Part shown: in pieces, positions 45,276 to 56,063 of the stretch
Layout: each line of letters starts with the position of its first letter
How positions within the stretch are numbered: position 1 is the stretch's first letter
Assembly: GCA_963675135.1 (NCBI GenBank)
Contig: OY776123.1
Coordinates: 8,372,501-8,436,500 of the forward strand
From: Galeopsis tetrahit
Taxonomy: Eukaryota > Streptophyta > Magnoliopsida > Lamiales > Lamiaceae
Reading direction: 5' to 3'
Length of the DNA: 64,000 bases
Notes under the pieces: generated by a model
Databases searched by the model: none
What the model saw: only the letters and a program-made list of their open reading frames with translations
Told to the model about the DNA's origin: nothing
Program-made: the position numbers and the translations under genes

Positions 45276-47364
45276 ATGTCATCTTCCACTCGAATCTCGT
45301 CGGACTCCATATCTATGGAGAGTTCGACGTCCAACTCACTTTCCATATTTCCTGTAACTGACCGTACTTTAAAAAATAAGATCTCCGGTTCCTCCCTACT
45401 CCTTCCCGATCGCGTCGCCGCCTTTCTTCGCTCGGGAATCTTTCCTCCCGATTACATAGTTAGGGCAGCCCATAGGAAGGAACGCCCAAACTTTCCAGGC
45501 CCCAACACTCTAGCCTTCTGGGAGGCTCAACTGAAAGCGGGCCTCCGTTTTCCAATTCATCCTTACTTCTCCGAAATTTCCACTTACCTCCGCATACCTC
45601 TGAATCAGTTTACCCCCAATGCTATTCGTGCAATGTTAGGGTTTTACATTTTGATGAAGGGGAATGGTGGAGAACCTTCAGCACAACTCTTCTTAACCCA
45701 ATATATGTGCAAGTTTGCCGATGGATTCTTCTATGCTTGTGGTCGTACTTCCAGGACCGGAAAATTCATGGAAAAACTCCATGAAGGAGTCCAGGACTGG
45801 AAGGACTACTACTTTTTTGTCACGAATCCGTCTCCTTGGGAATTTCCTCACGAAGGATGGATTTATGAGAACCCTGGGGTGCCCCGTCCTCCTCTCTCTG
45901 TTTGTTCTTCTCTGAATTTGGATGTGATGAACCATTTAAACGATAATGTTTCTGCCCATGGCTTTTTTGATGTGATGAGTATTTGTAAGAATCCTAGAGC
46001 CCTCTCTCATTTCGGTTTTGGTCGCTCCGATTATCCCCTAGGTCCTGACGATGGTAATACCATTCCTTTTTCCTTGGTATTGTCCTCGAAATTTGAACTG
46101 CAGTGTTTATTAATGTCGTTTTGTGTTTCTTTGTGCAGCTATGAGTTGGTTAACTCAAATCTCCCGTGATGCCACTCCTCTCTCGATGGTTGCCAAGTCT
46201 CCGGCCCCTGAAAGCTCCTCCAAGGCTCCTATTCCTCCTTCCCCGGTGAAGCCTGCCACTGGGTCTGTTGCTAAGCGTACCCGTTCTTCTACTGAGAAAG
46301 CCTTAGTTTCTACTCTGCCCCCTGCCTCTGATGCTAAAAAGAAAAAGTCCAAAACCAAATCCTCTCTGCCTAATGCCCCCTCCGATGCTACTGATGAGAT
46401 TAATGTCGATCAACTCCTGGCTTTTATAGAGCGTCACACTCCGACTCCTACCACTGAGGCCCTCAATGCTCTATCCTTCGGAGAGCGAGTTGTGCATGCT
46501 GCTCACAGCTTTACCCAGGTATTCTCTTCGTGCAAATACATTTCTAAGTAATTTTAATAAGAAAGAGTGTACTTGTCTTACTTCTTTAGATAATTCATTG
46601 TGTAGTTTGGCCTCCTGTTCTCCAATGTGTCTGAACGAGTCCTTCAGTCCCTTCAGCTGGTGGATGACCTCCACAGCCAGGTAGAGTTGGAGAGGGTGAA
46701 GAGGGATATTCTCGAAGCAGAGTTACATGACGCTAATCAAAGGTGTAAAGTACTCCAGACGACGCTTTCAGGGGAGATTTCTTCGCTGAAGAAAGAATTT
46801 GGTAAACGGGTGGAACAGCTGGAAGTCACTCTTCCTCAAGCTGGTATGAATTTGTGCCTAGACTCCCTGTTTACCTCTGCCGCAGGTCAAAAATTTCTAG
46901 GTACCTTGCATCAGGAGTGGCTGGAGGCCTTTCTTCGGAGTAGCAGCTTTTTGGGAGCAATGGGCGCATATATCCCACATTTCATTGATCATGGATTTTC
47001 CAACGCTGTGGCCGAACATTCCGCTCCGGGATTTAATGGTCAGTATACCCGTGCCCTCCGGTTAGATGAACTGGACACTCCCCCTAAGTTCCCTGGAGAT
47101 GCTAAAGAAGACATCAATACTCCCTGGTGGTTACCTGGGATGAGGAAGGCGATCTTGGAGTTGAAGGATGCTTCCCTGAAATTAGATGATCTTACGCCGG
47201 CGAAGGATATGGCTTTCCCTATCCATGTGGAAAACCCCACTCCAGTGGCTACCGTGGCAGCAGGTGCTTTGATGGAAAAGGCAGAGGGAGGCGATTCCAG
47301 TGGGCGAGCGGAGGAGACAGGAGCAGGTTCTGAGGGGAAGAATGATGTTACCCTCCCTTCATAA
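45276..47364 (+). CDS. Antisense ORF of the Tat element (putative gypsy-type transposon protein), spliced
   Basis: Spliced model: 45276-46053, 46139-46518, 46606-47364, with GT-AG introns of 85 and 87 bp. This gives 1,917 nt, or 638 aa, with no internal stop. It runs opposite to the element's pol. The first exon encodes a domain like the Pfam family 'Putative gypsy type transposon' (Transposase_28): LKAGLRFPIHPYFSEI, then LNQFTPNAIRAMLGFYIL and later aromatic blocks. The second exon is Pro/Ser/Lys-rich, with a KKKKSKTKS patch that could act as a nuclear signal. The third has a likely coiled coil (VELERVKRDILEAELHDANQ). Such antisense ORFs are known from Retand-like elements and their function is unknown. 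Intact coding through two introns suggests recent selection or youth. The 5' region 44763-45275 should hold its own promoter. Confidence 0.8.
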
Positions 47365-47828
47365 CTTTGATTCTCTGATAACACTTTGGTACTGTTAAAA
47401 CACTTTTTATTTTGTTAAGGCCTTTAAGACCCTTTTTGGTATTTTCCGGAGACTCCACACTCCGGGGTTTTTCTGTGGAGGGCTTAGGCATGGTGCCTTA
47501 AGTCTTGAATATTCCTGCTTTTCTTCCGTTTAACATCGTACCTGCACATTTATCATTTGGCATGCATATATATATATATATCTCTGACTCTGTTATTAGA
47601 TGTGTAATGTGATATTCGTCCTGCTTATGAATCTAGCATGTTTTCAGCATTTTCTTGACACGTAAAGGCTCTAAAGCTCCTAGGGGAACCTTAATGAGGA
47701 GATAGGGTTGATATCCCTGTACTTACTTGGTGATTTGCTAATGTTTCCAGTCTTTCTCTTAACACTAGAGTTTTAGGGATTATCCTCTCCCCTAGGTCAG
47801 AATTCGTAGGGATTATACTCTCCCTTAA
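47365..47828. other. Spacer between antisense ORF and minisatellite
   Basis: This is the likely 3' UTR of the antisense ORF, then a (TA)n run near 47567-47581 and the first agggattatnctctcccnta blocks (near 47775 and 47807) that recur around the minisatellite. No gene. Confidence 0.4.
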
Positions 47829-47990
47829 GTTGTTTATACTCGTGAGAGTTGTTTATACTCGTAAGAGTTGGTTTATACTCGTAAGAGTTGTTTATACTCG
47901 TAAGAGTTGGTTTATACTCGTAAGAGTTGGTTTATACTCGTAAGAGTTGGTTTATACTCGTAAGAGTTGGTTTATACTCGTAAGAGTTCT
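47829..47990. repeat. Minisatellite of about 20 bp, left block (8 copies)
   Basis: Eight head-to-tail copies of a unit close to TTTATACTCGTAAGAGTTGG, varying 19-21 bp. Each unit contains ACTC...GAGT, which can pair as a small hairpin. It is bordered by agggattatactctccct blocks. It lies in the 3' region of the Tat element. The array continues at 51848 after an inserted element. Confidence 0.92.
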
Positions 47991-48022
47991 TAGGGATTAT
48001 ACTCTCCCTGAAGTTTAGAATG

Positions 48023-49536
48023 TGTTGGGATATGAATATCCTTAGTTTAGTTTTGATAAACCAAATCAAACATGTAATAGGATAAGTTGTATTGTATAGA
48101 CAACTTTATTATACATCTTGTAATAGATAGGACTCTGGTTAGAAGAGAAGACTTGTCAAATGCTCAAGAAGAGAAGAGAAGACCAAGACCAGAAGTCGTC
48201 TTACATCAGCTGAGTAGAAGTCATCTTACAACCAGCTGAGTAAAGACAGCAGCTGAGAAGAAACAGCAGTTGTGTAAAGCCAGCTGAGTAAAGACAGCTG
48301 AGTAAAGACAACAGCTGAGAAGAAACAGCAGCTGTGTAAAGTCAGCTGAGTAAAGACAGCTGAGTAAAGTCAGCTGATCAGAAGACCAACTCAGCTGACC
48401 AGAAGACTTTCAAGGAAAATCAGCAGACCTCTTGAAGTCTTCTTATACCAGCAGAGTGAAGTCTTCTTACCAGCAGAGTGAAGTCTTCTTACCAGCAGAG
48501 TAGAAGTCTTCTTATACAATTAAGGGAAGACCAATCAGAGCTGGAATCAAGGATTGACAAGATATGTGCACAAGAAAGGAAAGTCAAAGATATGATTGAA
48601 ATTACATGACAATGGTAATATTCAATCATATCAAAATCAAGAGATTGCCAATTCCTCAATTAGTGGAGTTTTGAATGTCATCATCCAACGGTAACATTCA
48701 AACTCAACACTATATAAATGAGTTCAGTTCTTACATCATTTGGAGTGAAGAGGTGTGAGATGCAGAGGTCGAGCAAAGTTCATAAAGTCCAGAAATAAGA
48801 AGAGCTCAAGAAGATCATTCATGAAGATTCAACACGCATCACCTCATCCCCAGTGAGTGAACTCATACCATCTAAGCCAGTGCAACCACTCATATATATC
48901 CATAGCTTAGAGAGAATTTCCCAATCCTAGCATGAGGCTAAAACAGATTGTAAGGGAAATTCTCACCTAGTTCATATACACAAAACCCACCTTCTACCAT
49001 AAAACCTTAGAAGTCAAGTTGAGTGTTTATCACTGTAAAGAGTCCAAGTGCTCTATAAATCACTTGTGGAGTGCAAGTGCAAGTGCTTACAATCACTTGT
49101 GGAGACCGTAGCTGTTAGGACGGCTCAGATCTCAAAGTCCTACTCTTGGGACTATAAATGACAAGGCCCTTGTAATTTGTGGAAATTAAAGGGATTAAAC
49201 ATCACGTTAGGACGTGAGAGTGGACGTAGGAACGTATATCCGAACCACTATAAATTAATGTGTTATTTACATTTCTGCACTTTACATTTCAAGTCTTTTC
49301 ATACATATTTGTGCATAAAATGTTTTACACACTGTATTTATTAAATAGACGAGTATAATATTTATGGGCACACTACAATTCCGCACTTAACTCCGATAAG
49401 TAATTAATCAGTCGACTAACTAGTCCTAGGCCCCTAGTGAAATCAGCGGACTAGTTACTTTGAAGAGTTAGTTTATTTTCCACACAATCAGCAGACATCA
49501 AGTCAGCTGATCTTAAACTCGTCTCAGGGACCAACA
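48023..49536 (+). repeat. 5' LTR of the coding-free element
   Basis: It spans TGTTGG to CCAACA. It lacks two 14-bp CAGCAGAGTAAAGA units present in the other LTR, which accounts for the whole 28-bp length difference. Isolated substitutions lie near 49035 and 49431. Confidence 0.95.
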
Positions 49537-49538
49537 AG

Positions 49539-49551
49539 TGGTATCAGAGCC
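49539..49551 (+). other. Primer binding site (tRNA-Met type) of the coding-free element
   Basis: TGGTATCAGAGCC lies two bases after the 5' LTR and matches the complement of the initiator tRNA-Met 3' end. At the other end, AAAAAGGGGGAAAT at 50261-50274 is the polypurine tract directly before the 3' LTR. Confidence 0.9.
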
Positions 49552-50274
49552 GTGTGTTCAAAAGACCATTGCTTTGAATTTTTTATTTTCAAAAATATGC
49601 ACTTTTTCTGTTATTTTCAGAATTTAGCGTGTGAGTACACTTTTTAAATTGGAATTTATGTTTTGAATCGAACTCACTGCTTTGCAGTGACATGTAATGC
49701 TTTTTGGCCAAATTCCATCGTTTGAGCCATCAAAAACACGTTTTACTGTTTTCAATGGTCACCTGAATAGATCCATTTTTGAAAAACTGTTTTGCATGCA
49801 TTCTGTTTTCATAAAAATCATACTTGCATGTATTTGGATTATTGTGTGTTAAGAACAGGTCAACAACTAAGGGGGAACATCAGCTCAGCTGAGTTCTAGC
49901 CCTATCTGGATTTACACGCGTATGAGCAAGAAGAGGAGATCAAGATGATCAAGTTGTTAGAAGACCTGAAGACAAGAAGACCTTAATTGGAAGTCGTCTG
50001 ATTTGCAACATATCAGCTGAAGAGTAGATAAGAAGACCTTTGTAATAGCTGATTAGGTGAGTCCGTGCTTGTAAAGTGCAATATTAATAAAACTCATCTT
50101 TTTAGCTTTTGGAGATAACATCTAGTTATCTCATCTGATGACAACTTCTCATTGTCCTCATACAAAAGCCTTCTATTTTTACTCTTCTGCACTATTATAT
50201 GGACTCTAGCACTGTCTGTTCTTTATTGCTTCAGTTAGTGTTAGATGATTTGATTATATCAAAAAGGGGGAAAT

Positions 50275-51816
50275 TGTTGGGATATGAATATCCTTAGTTT
50301 AGTTTTGATAAACCAAATCAAACATGTAATAGGATAAGTTGTATTGTATAGACAACTTTATTATACATCTTGTAATAGATAGGACTCTGGTTAGAAGAGA
50401 AGACTTGTCAAATGCTCAAGAAGAGAAGAGAAGACCAAGACCAGAAGTCGTCTTACATCAGCTGAGTAGAAGTCATCTTACAACCAGCTGAGTAAAGACA
50501 GCAGAGTAAAGACAGCAGCTGAGAAGAAACTGCAGCTGTGTAAAGCTAGCTGAGTAAAGACAGCTGAGTAAAGACAGCAGAGTAAAGACAGCAGCTGAGA
50601 AGAAACAGCAGCTGTGTAAAGTCAGCTGAGTAAAGACAGCTGAGTAAAGTCAGCTGATCAGAAGACCAACTCAGCTGACCAGAAGACTTTCAAGGAAAAT
50701 CAGCAGACCTCTTGAAGTCTTCTTATACCAGCAGAGTGAAGTCTTCTTACCAGCAGAGTGAAGTCTTCTTACCAGCAGAGTAGAAGTCTTCTTATACAAT
50801 TAAGGGAAGACCAATCAGAGCTGGAATCAAGGATTGACAAGATATGTGCACAAGAAAGGAAAGTCAAAGATATGATTGAAATTACATGACAATGGTAATA
50901 TTCAATCATATCAAAATCAAGAGATTGCCAATTCCTCAATTAGTGGAGTTTTGAATGTCATCATCCAACGGTAACATTCAAACTCAACACTATATAAATG
51001 AGTTCAGTTCTTACATCATTTGGAGTGAAGAGGTGTGAGATGCAGAGGTCGAGCAAAGTTCATAAAGTCCAGAAATAAGAAGAGCTCAAGAAGATCATTC
51101 ATGAAGATTCAACACGCATCACCTCATCCCCAGTGAGTGAACTCATACCATCTAAGCCAGTGCAACCACTCATATATATCCATAGCTTAGAGAGAATTTC
51201 CCAATCCTAGCATGAGGCTAAAACAGATTGTAAGGGAAATTCTCACCTAGTTCATATACACAAAACCCACCTTCTACCATAAAACCTTAGAAGTCAAGTT
51301 GAGTGTTTATCACTTTAAAGAGTCCAAGTGCTCTATAAATCACTTGTGGAGTGCAAGTGCAAGTGCTTACAATCACTTGTGGAGACCGTAGCTGTTAGGA
51401 CGGCTCAGATCTCAAAGTCCTACTCTTGGGACTATAAATGACAAGGCCCTTGTAATTTGTGGAAATTAAAGGGATTAAACATCACGTTAGGACGTGAGAG
51501 TGGACGTAGGAACGTATATCCGAACCACTATAAATTAATGTGTTATTTACATTTCTGCACTTTACATTTCAAGTCTTTTCATACATATTTGTGCATAAAA
51601 TGTTTTACACACTGTATTTATTAAATAGACGAGTATAATATTTATGGGCACACTACAATTCCGCACTTAACTCCGATAAGTAATTAATCAGTCGACTAAC
51701 TAGTCCTAGGTCCCTAGTGAAATCAGCGGACTAGTTACTTTGAAGAGTTAGTTTATTTTCCACACAATCAGCAGACATCAAGTCAGCTGATCTTAAACTC
51801 GTCTCAGGGACCAACA
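50275..51816 (+). repeat. 3' LTR of the coding-free element
   Basis: Partner of 48023-49536, nearly identical outside the 14-bp repeat expansion. It is followed by the TSD GAATG. Confidence 0.95.
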
Positions 51817-51847
51817 GAATGTTTAGGGATTATACTCTCCCTTAAGT

Positions 51848-52014
51848 TGTTTATACTCGTAAGAGTTGGTTTATACTCGTAAGAGTTCTTAGGGATTATA
51901 CTCTCCCTGAAGTTGTTTATACTCGTAAGAGTTAGTTTATACTCGTAAGAGTTTGTTTATACTCGTAAGAGTTTGTTTATACTCGTGAGAGTTTGTTTAT
52001 ACTCGTAAGAGTTT
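51848..52014. repeat. Minisatellite of about 20 bp, right block (7 copies)
   Basis: Seven further copies of the TTTATACTCGTAAGAGTT unit, in two runs (two, then five) separated by an agggattatactctccctga block. Together with the left block there are 15 copies. The right-hand copies end GTTTG rather than GTTGG, so the two sides have diverged. Confidence 0.9.
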
Positions 52015-52574
52015 TGAGAGTCGCTAGGGATAGGGTTTATCAACGAGTTAATCATGTTGTCCGCTGCTGTATCCCCTACTCCCCCTAGCTTTAGAGGCTG
52101 TCGTGAATAGAAACTTTAGGAATTTTTTCTAGGTATTCTCTATTCGGGCATTTATGAGTTGGTGTAAATTTCTCTATCTTGCAATGTCTCTATCATGTTA
52201 TGTTTTAATTTTCAAAACGTGTTCGTTATTTCAGCATTCATTATGCAGGTCCTCCACAGTTATCTTGTCACGATATTAACATATGAGAAATATTTCAACA
52301 TAAAATCGGCATACAAGAGTCATCTCATCATAGTATTAACATGCATTTAGCTGAAATTTTATCAAAGCTGGTGCTCCATTGATCAAAAGTGTTTATCAAC
52401 ATAGGCAGATAAGGGGAACCTATGCCGGCCTCATTAAAAACCTCTCCGTGGTAAAACCCCAAAGGGAAACCCACGTAGAGGGAAAAAGAGTGCCGGTGAA
52501 GCAATTATTCGAATAAGAAATAAACATTCAAAAGTGTTCATAAAGAGAGAGGAAGTAGGGGAATAACACCTTCC
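52015..52574. other. 3' region of the Tat element downstream of integrase
   Basis: No gene is seen on either strand. A ccggcctcattaaaaacctctccgtgg-like stretch (52426-52452) followed by ggtaaaaccccaaaggg occurs in other plant Tat elements, to my recollection. Confidence 0.4.
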
Positions 52575-53863
52575 TCAAACATAAAACCTCTTCAAGTGGC
52601 ACACGTTCCATGGCCTTAGTATCTCTTTCCCTGTCATGTCTTGGAGCTTGTATGCTCCGCCTTTTAGTACCTGTATCACCCTGTACGGACCTTCCCAATT
52701 GGGTTCCATCTTCCCAGTGTTCTTCAAGGCATCTGCTCTCCGAAGGACTAAATCTCCGACTTTAAAGGAACGAGGGATTACCCTGCGATCATATGCTGCC
52801 TTGATCCGACTCTTGTACCTCTCTGCTTTTAATCTTGCCATCTCCCTCTCTTCATCTACTAGGTCTAGCGCCTCTCTCATCAATTCTTCATTTCTTTTTT
52901 CTTCAAAATAGGTGATCCGGTGCGATTTGAGTCTGGCTTCAGGAGGTATCACTGCCGCTGCCCCATATACCAAGTAGAAGGGAGATTCGCCCGTAGCTGT
53001 CTTAGGGCTGGTCCTGTAGGACCAGAGAACGTTGTCTAACTCCTTCACCCATTTCCCTCCTACCTCTTCCAATCGCGTCCGAATACCATCCACTAAGATT
53101 CTGTTTGTAACTTCCACCTGCCCATTAGCTTGTGGATGGGCTACTGAAGTAAACTTCTGTATAATGTTCCATCTCTCGCACCATCTCCTTACTTTCTCTC
53201 CATTGAATTGCGTTCCGTTGTCGGAAACCAAGATTCTAGGTACTCCGAACCTGCAACAAATATGTCTAGCAAGAAAAAGAATTACGTTATCTTCTTCGAT
53301 TTTGGCCAAGGGCACAACCTCTACCCATTTACTGAAATAATCCACGGCTACGATCAAAAAAATTCTCCCTCCTGGTGCCAAGGGGAAGGGTCCCACCAGA
53401 TCGATTCCCCATTTGGCGAAGGGACAGGGCGAGTACATAGCCCCCATTTCTTCTGCAGGTATTCGTATCAAGGGTCCATTCTTCTGACACTTCTCACATT
53501 TCTTCACATATTCTCTAGCATCTCTGATTATGTTAGGCCAGTAAAAACCTGCCCTAAATACTTTCTTCACCATGGTCTGGTAACCCTCATGGCTGGATGC
53601 GCAACCTTCATGGATGTCCTTGATCACTAGCTCTGCTTCTCTTCTTGAAAGACATTTCAAATAAGGTTGAGTGAAGGACCTCTTGTACAATTGGCCTCCT
53701 AGGATGCAATACTTCCTTCTCCACGCTTTGGCCTCTCTGGACATTGGGGTTGCTGGACCCCTGTTCAATTCTTCCCATATTTCTTTCCTCCAATCATCCC
53801 CTGCGGTTATCTCTCCAATCAGGGTTTCCGTAGCTACTTGATCAGCTACTAACAGGGTTACCT
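52575..53863 (-). CDS. Tat element pol, integrase portion (3' piece of a split frame)
   Basis: The frame is open from the insertion point at 53863 to the stop at 52575 (about 429 codons). It encodes the HHCC zinc-binding domain (HEGCASSHEG and CEKCQKNG), then the integrase core with its three acidic residues (WGIDLVGPFP, VSDNGTQF, QVEVTNRI), and a C-terminal GPY/F-like segment (NWEGPYRVI). It ends LKRFYV. The upstream part of the same frame is at 63182-64000, beyond the 9.3-kb insertion. Catalytic residues are intact, but the split leaves this copy inactive. Confidence 0.93.
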
Positions 53864-53868
53864 TTCCG

Positions 53869-55169
53869 TGTCACATCCCACTTATAGGGCCTAGATGAAA
53901 ACACTATATATTCTAGCAATTGGACTAAAAACATGCATATTTTACAAAATTTAGCAGCGGAATTAATTTGGTAAGTAATTAATCAAAAATATTTAATAAA
54001 TTCATCTCACAATTTAATTTCAACCAAAGAGTATCAAAACTTGTCCAAAAATATGTGAATGGTACTGGAATGAAAATAGTTTAGATTTTTATTGCAAATA
54101 GTAAAATAACATAACATGAATGCATAGTGTGTGTTGCATCCACCGCCCCTCCACTTCAACTCCTTCAATCTGTAAAAATGTTAAATAGATTGGGGTGAGC
54201 AAAACAAGTAGCTCAGTGGGATTCCTTTGTCATAATTAAATATAACATGCAAATAAAATTATTCACTCACAAACATGCATACAATTTCATAAGTTTGTTG
54301 GGCCAACCATAATAACATAGGCTTTTTGGATAAACCAACCATAAGTTTGTTGGATAAACCAACCATAATAACATAGGCTTGTTGGATAAACCAACCATAA
54401 TAACATAAGCTGTTGGATAAACCAACCATAATGACATAAGTTGTAAGATGCAGCAAGAAATAAAATCACTCACACAAAATATTTAAAAATGACAAAGTAT
54501 TCAATCAAGAAAATCCCACCTTAATTCTTAAGTAGTCTCGTAAATGCGTAACCTGAATTTAATGCAAGAGTTCCTCGTCACCTATAATAATAAATTTTAT
54601 CTTAGAATAATCACTATGAATAAATTAATGAATATCTAATACATTATTATTAAATTAATGATTACCAATATATACCCTACTGGGATCATACTGGAGAGAT
54701 TATTAATAATTAAATAAGTGCATTTTATAACTAACAAAAATAGAGAGTACTTAGTTGGGTCACTACACGGAAACTAACTAAAAATATTTTGGATTTACCA
54801 AATAAAAATTTAGCTTGGTTAAGTTTTAGTAAAATAAGAAAAAATCAATAAGGATACATTCTGACTCTAAAAATATTGAAGGTAGTTTATGAAGCTTGTG
54901 AAATAATTTCGACTACAACACTACCCCAAAATTTACGGAAATCCAATAAATTAAGTTTATAAGAATTGGGAAAAAGTAACCCGTATTGAGCTATAATATA
55001 TATATATATATATATACCCGTGGTGTACAGATTATATTATTTGGTGTAAATATCTCCGTGGACAGATTAGCATGACAGAAAAATCATTGGCTTGGCAACA
55101 GGTTAATTTAGGCTTTGATTTAGTGGCCGGATAATTTAAAACTACACAATCATTGTAAGTATAACTATA

Positions 55170-55207
<38 letters not shown>

Positions 55208-56063
55208 TAAATCATAAAATAACTAGAGCAATTGGTTTGGGCTTCTAAAATCAAACAATAAATGGTCTGCTATATGGACCTAACTCGTAGACAATATCAG
55301 TATAAAAGTAGGTCTCAAATATGATCAGAATAAAGTTTGACGAGGTTCTAAAACAATTACTTAACTCTAAAGACCATAGCCGCACAAACTCAGAAATCAA
55401 AAGATGGCAATTCTAATAACGAATAAGTTAAAAATAGAAACTTTACAGTACTCGAAGAGAAGAGGGGATGCAGAACTTCTCGATCTATCCGATGCTACTC
55501 CTGTTGCTGCTAATGACTCGTTCGATATCAATTTGTGATAGGCTTAAAAGTGTTTAGGCTAGAAAGTTTTAGCAGAGGGGAGAGTTCTTACCGTGAATTT
55601 CTAGAGAAAACTAGAATATGATATACTAAGAGAGGAGATATAGAATTAATCGAGACTAATTTGGGAAGAGTAATCTGTGATTAGGGGATTAGTCTCCTAA
55701 TTTAAATTTTAATTGACAATTGAATTGAGAAAATTGAGGAATGTTTTTGAAATTAGTGGGGCGTGAAATTACAAATCAATGACCCAATCATTAGTTATTA
55801 TCAATGTAATAAATTTCAAACCTAAAGTCAAATAAAGTCCTTAAATTTAGGCATCCTACAAATATATGGAATTGAAACGTATATGATCATAATTTATCTA
55901 AAATAACTATCCATAAAATATATTAATATAATATATACGCTACTCATTACTATATTTTAAACTTCTTATATATTATTATATATATATATTAATTTTATTC
56001 TATTTTAAAATAGTATCTTATACATTTTATAACTAATGGTGATTAAAATTATTGGGTGTTACA
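53869..56063 (-). repeat. 3' LTR of the chromodomain element
   Basis: It spans TG to CA and pairs with 60980-63176. It contains a minisatellite at 54295-54440 and (TA)n runs at 54995-55015 and 55177-55201. Confidence 0.96.
54295..54440. repeat. LTR minisatellite of about 30 bp
   Basis: Five imperfect copies of a unit like GTTGGATAAACCAACCATAA plus TAACATAGGCTT, some shortened. The core TTGG...CCAA is self-complementary. The same array is in the other LTR at about 61405-61551. One of the two LTR substitutions lies in it on each side. Confidence 0.85.

Larger units (their letters stand above)
48023..51816 (+). mobile_element. Non-autonomous LTR retrotransposon without coding sequence, TSD GAATG
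   Basis: LTRs of 1,514 bp (48023-49536) and 1,542 bp (50275-51816) start TGTTGGGATATG and end GGGACCAACA. GAATG flanks them at 48018-48022 and 51817-51821. The 738-bp interior starts with a PBS and ends with a PPT but has no frame and no protein remnant I can recognise. The ends and PBS look Ty1/copia-like. The LTR carries CAGCTGAGTAAAGA-type internal repeats. It interrupts the minisatellite of the Tat element. Confidence 0.95.

Noticed and set aside
47829..52014. Minisatellite as a CRISPR array or as two unrelated arrays
   Set aside because: Units are directly adjacent with no spacers, and the two blocks are one array split by an LTR element with a clear TSD.
54259..54473. Repetitive 60-68-codon frames (YVIMVGLSN type) as a repeat protein
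   Set aside because: They are translations of the LTR minisatellite in several frames and occur identically in the other LTR.
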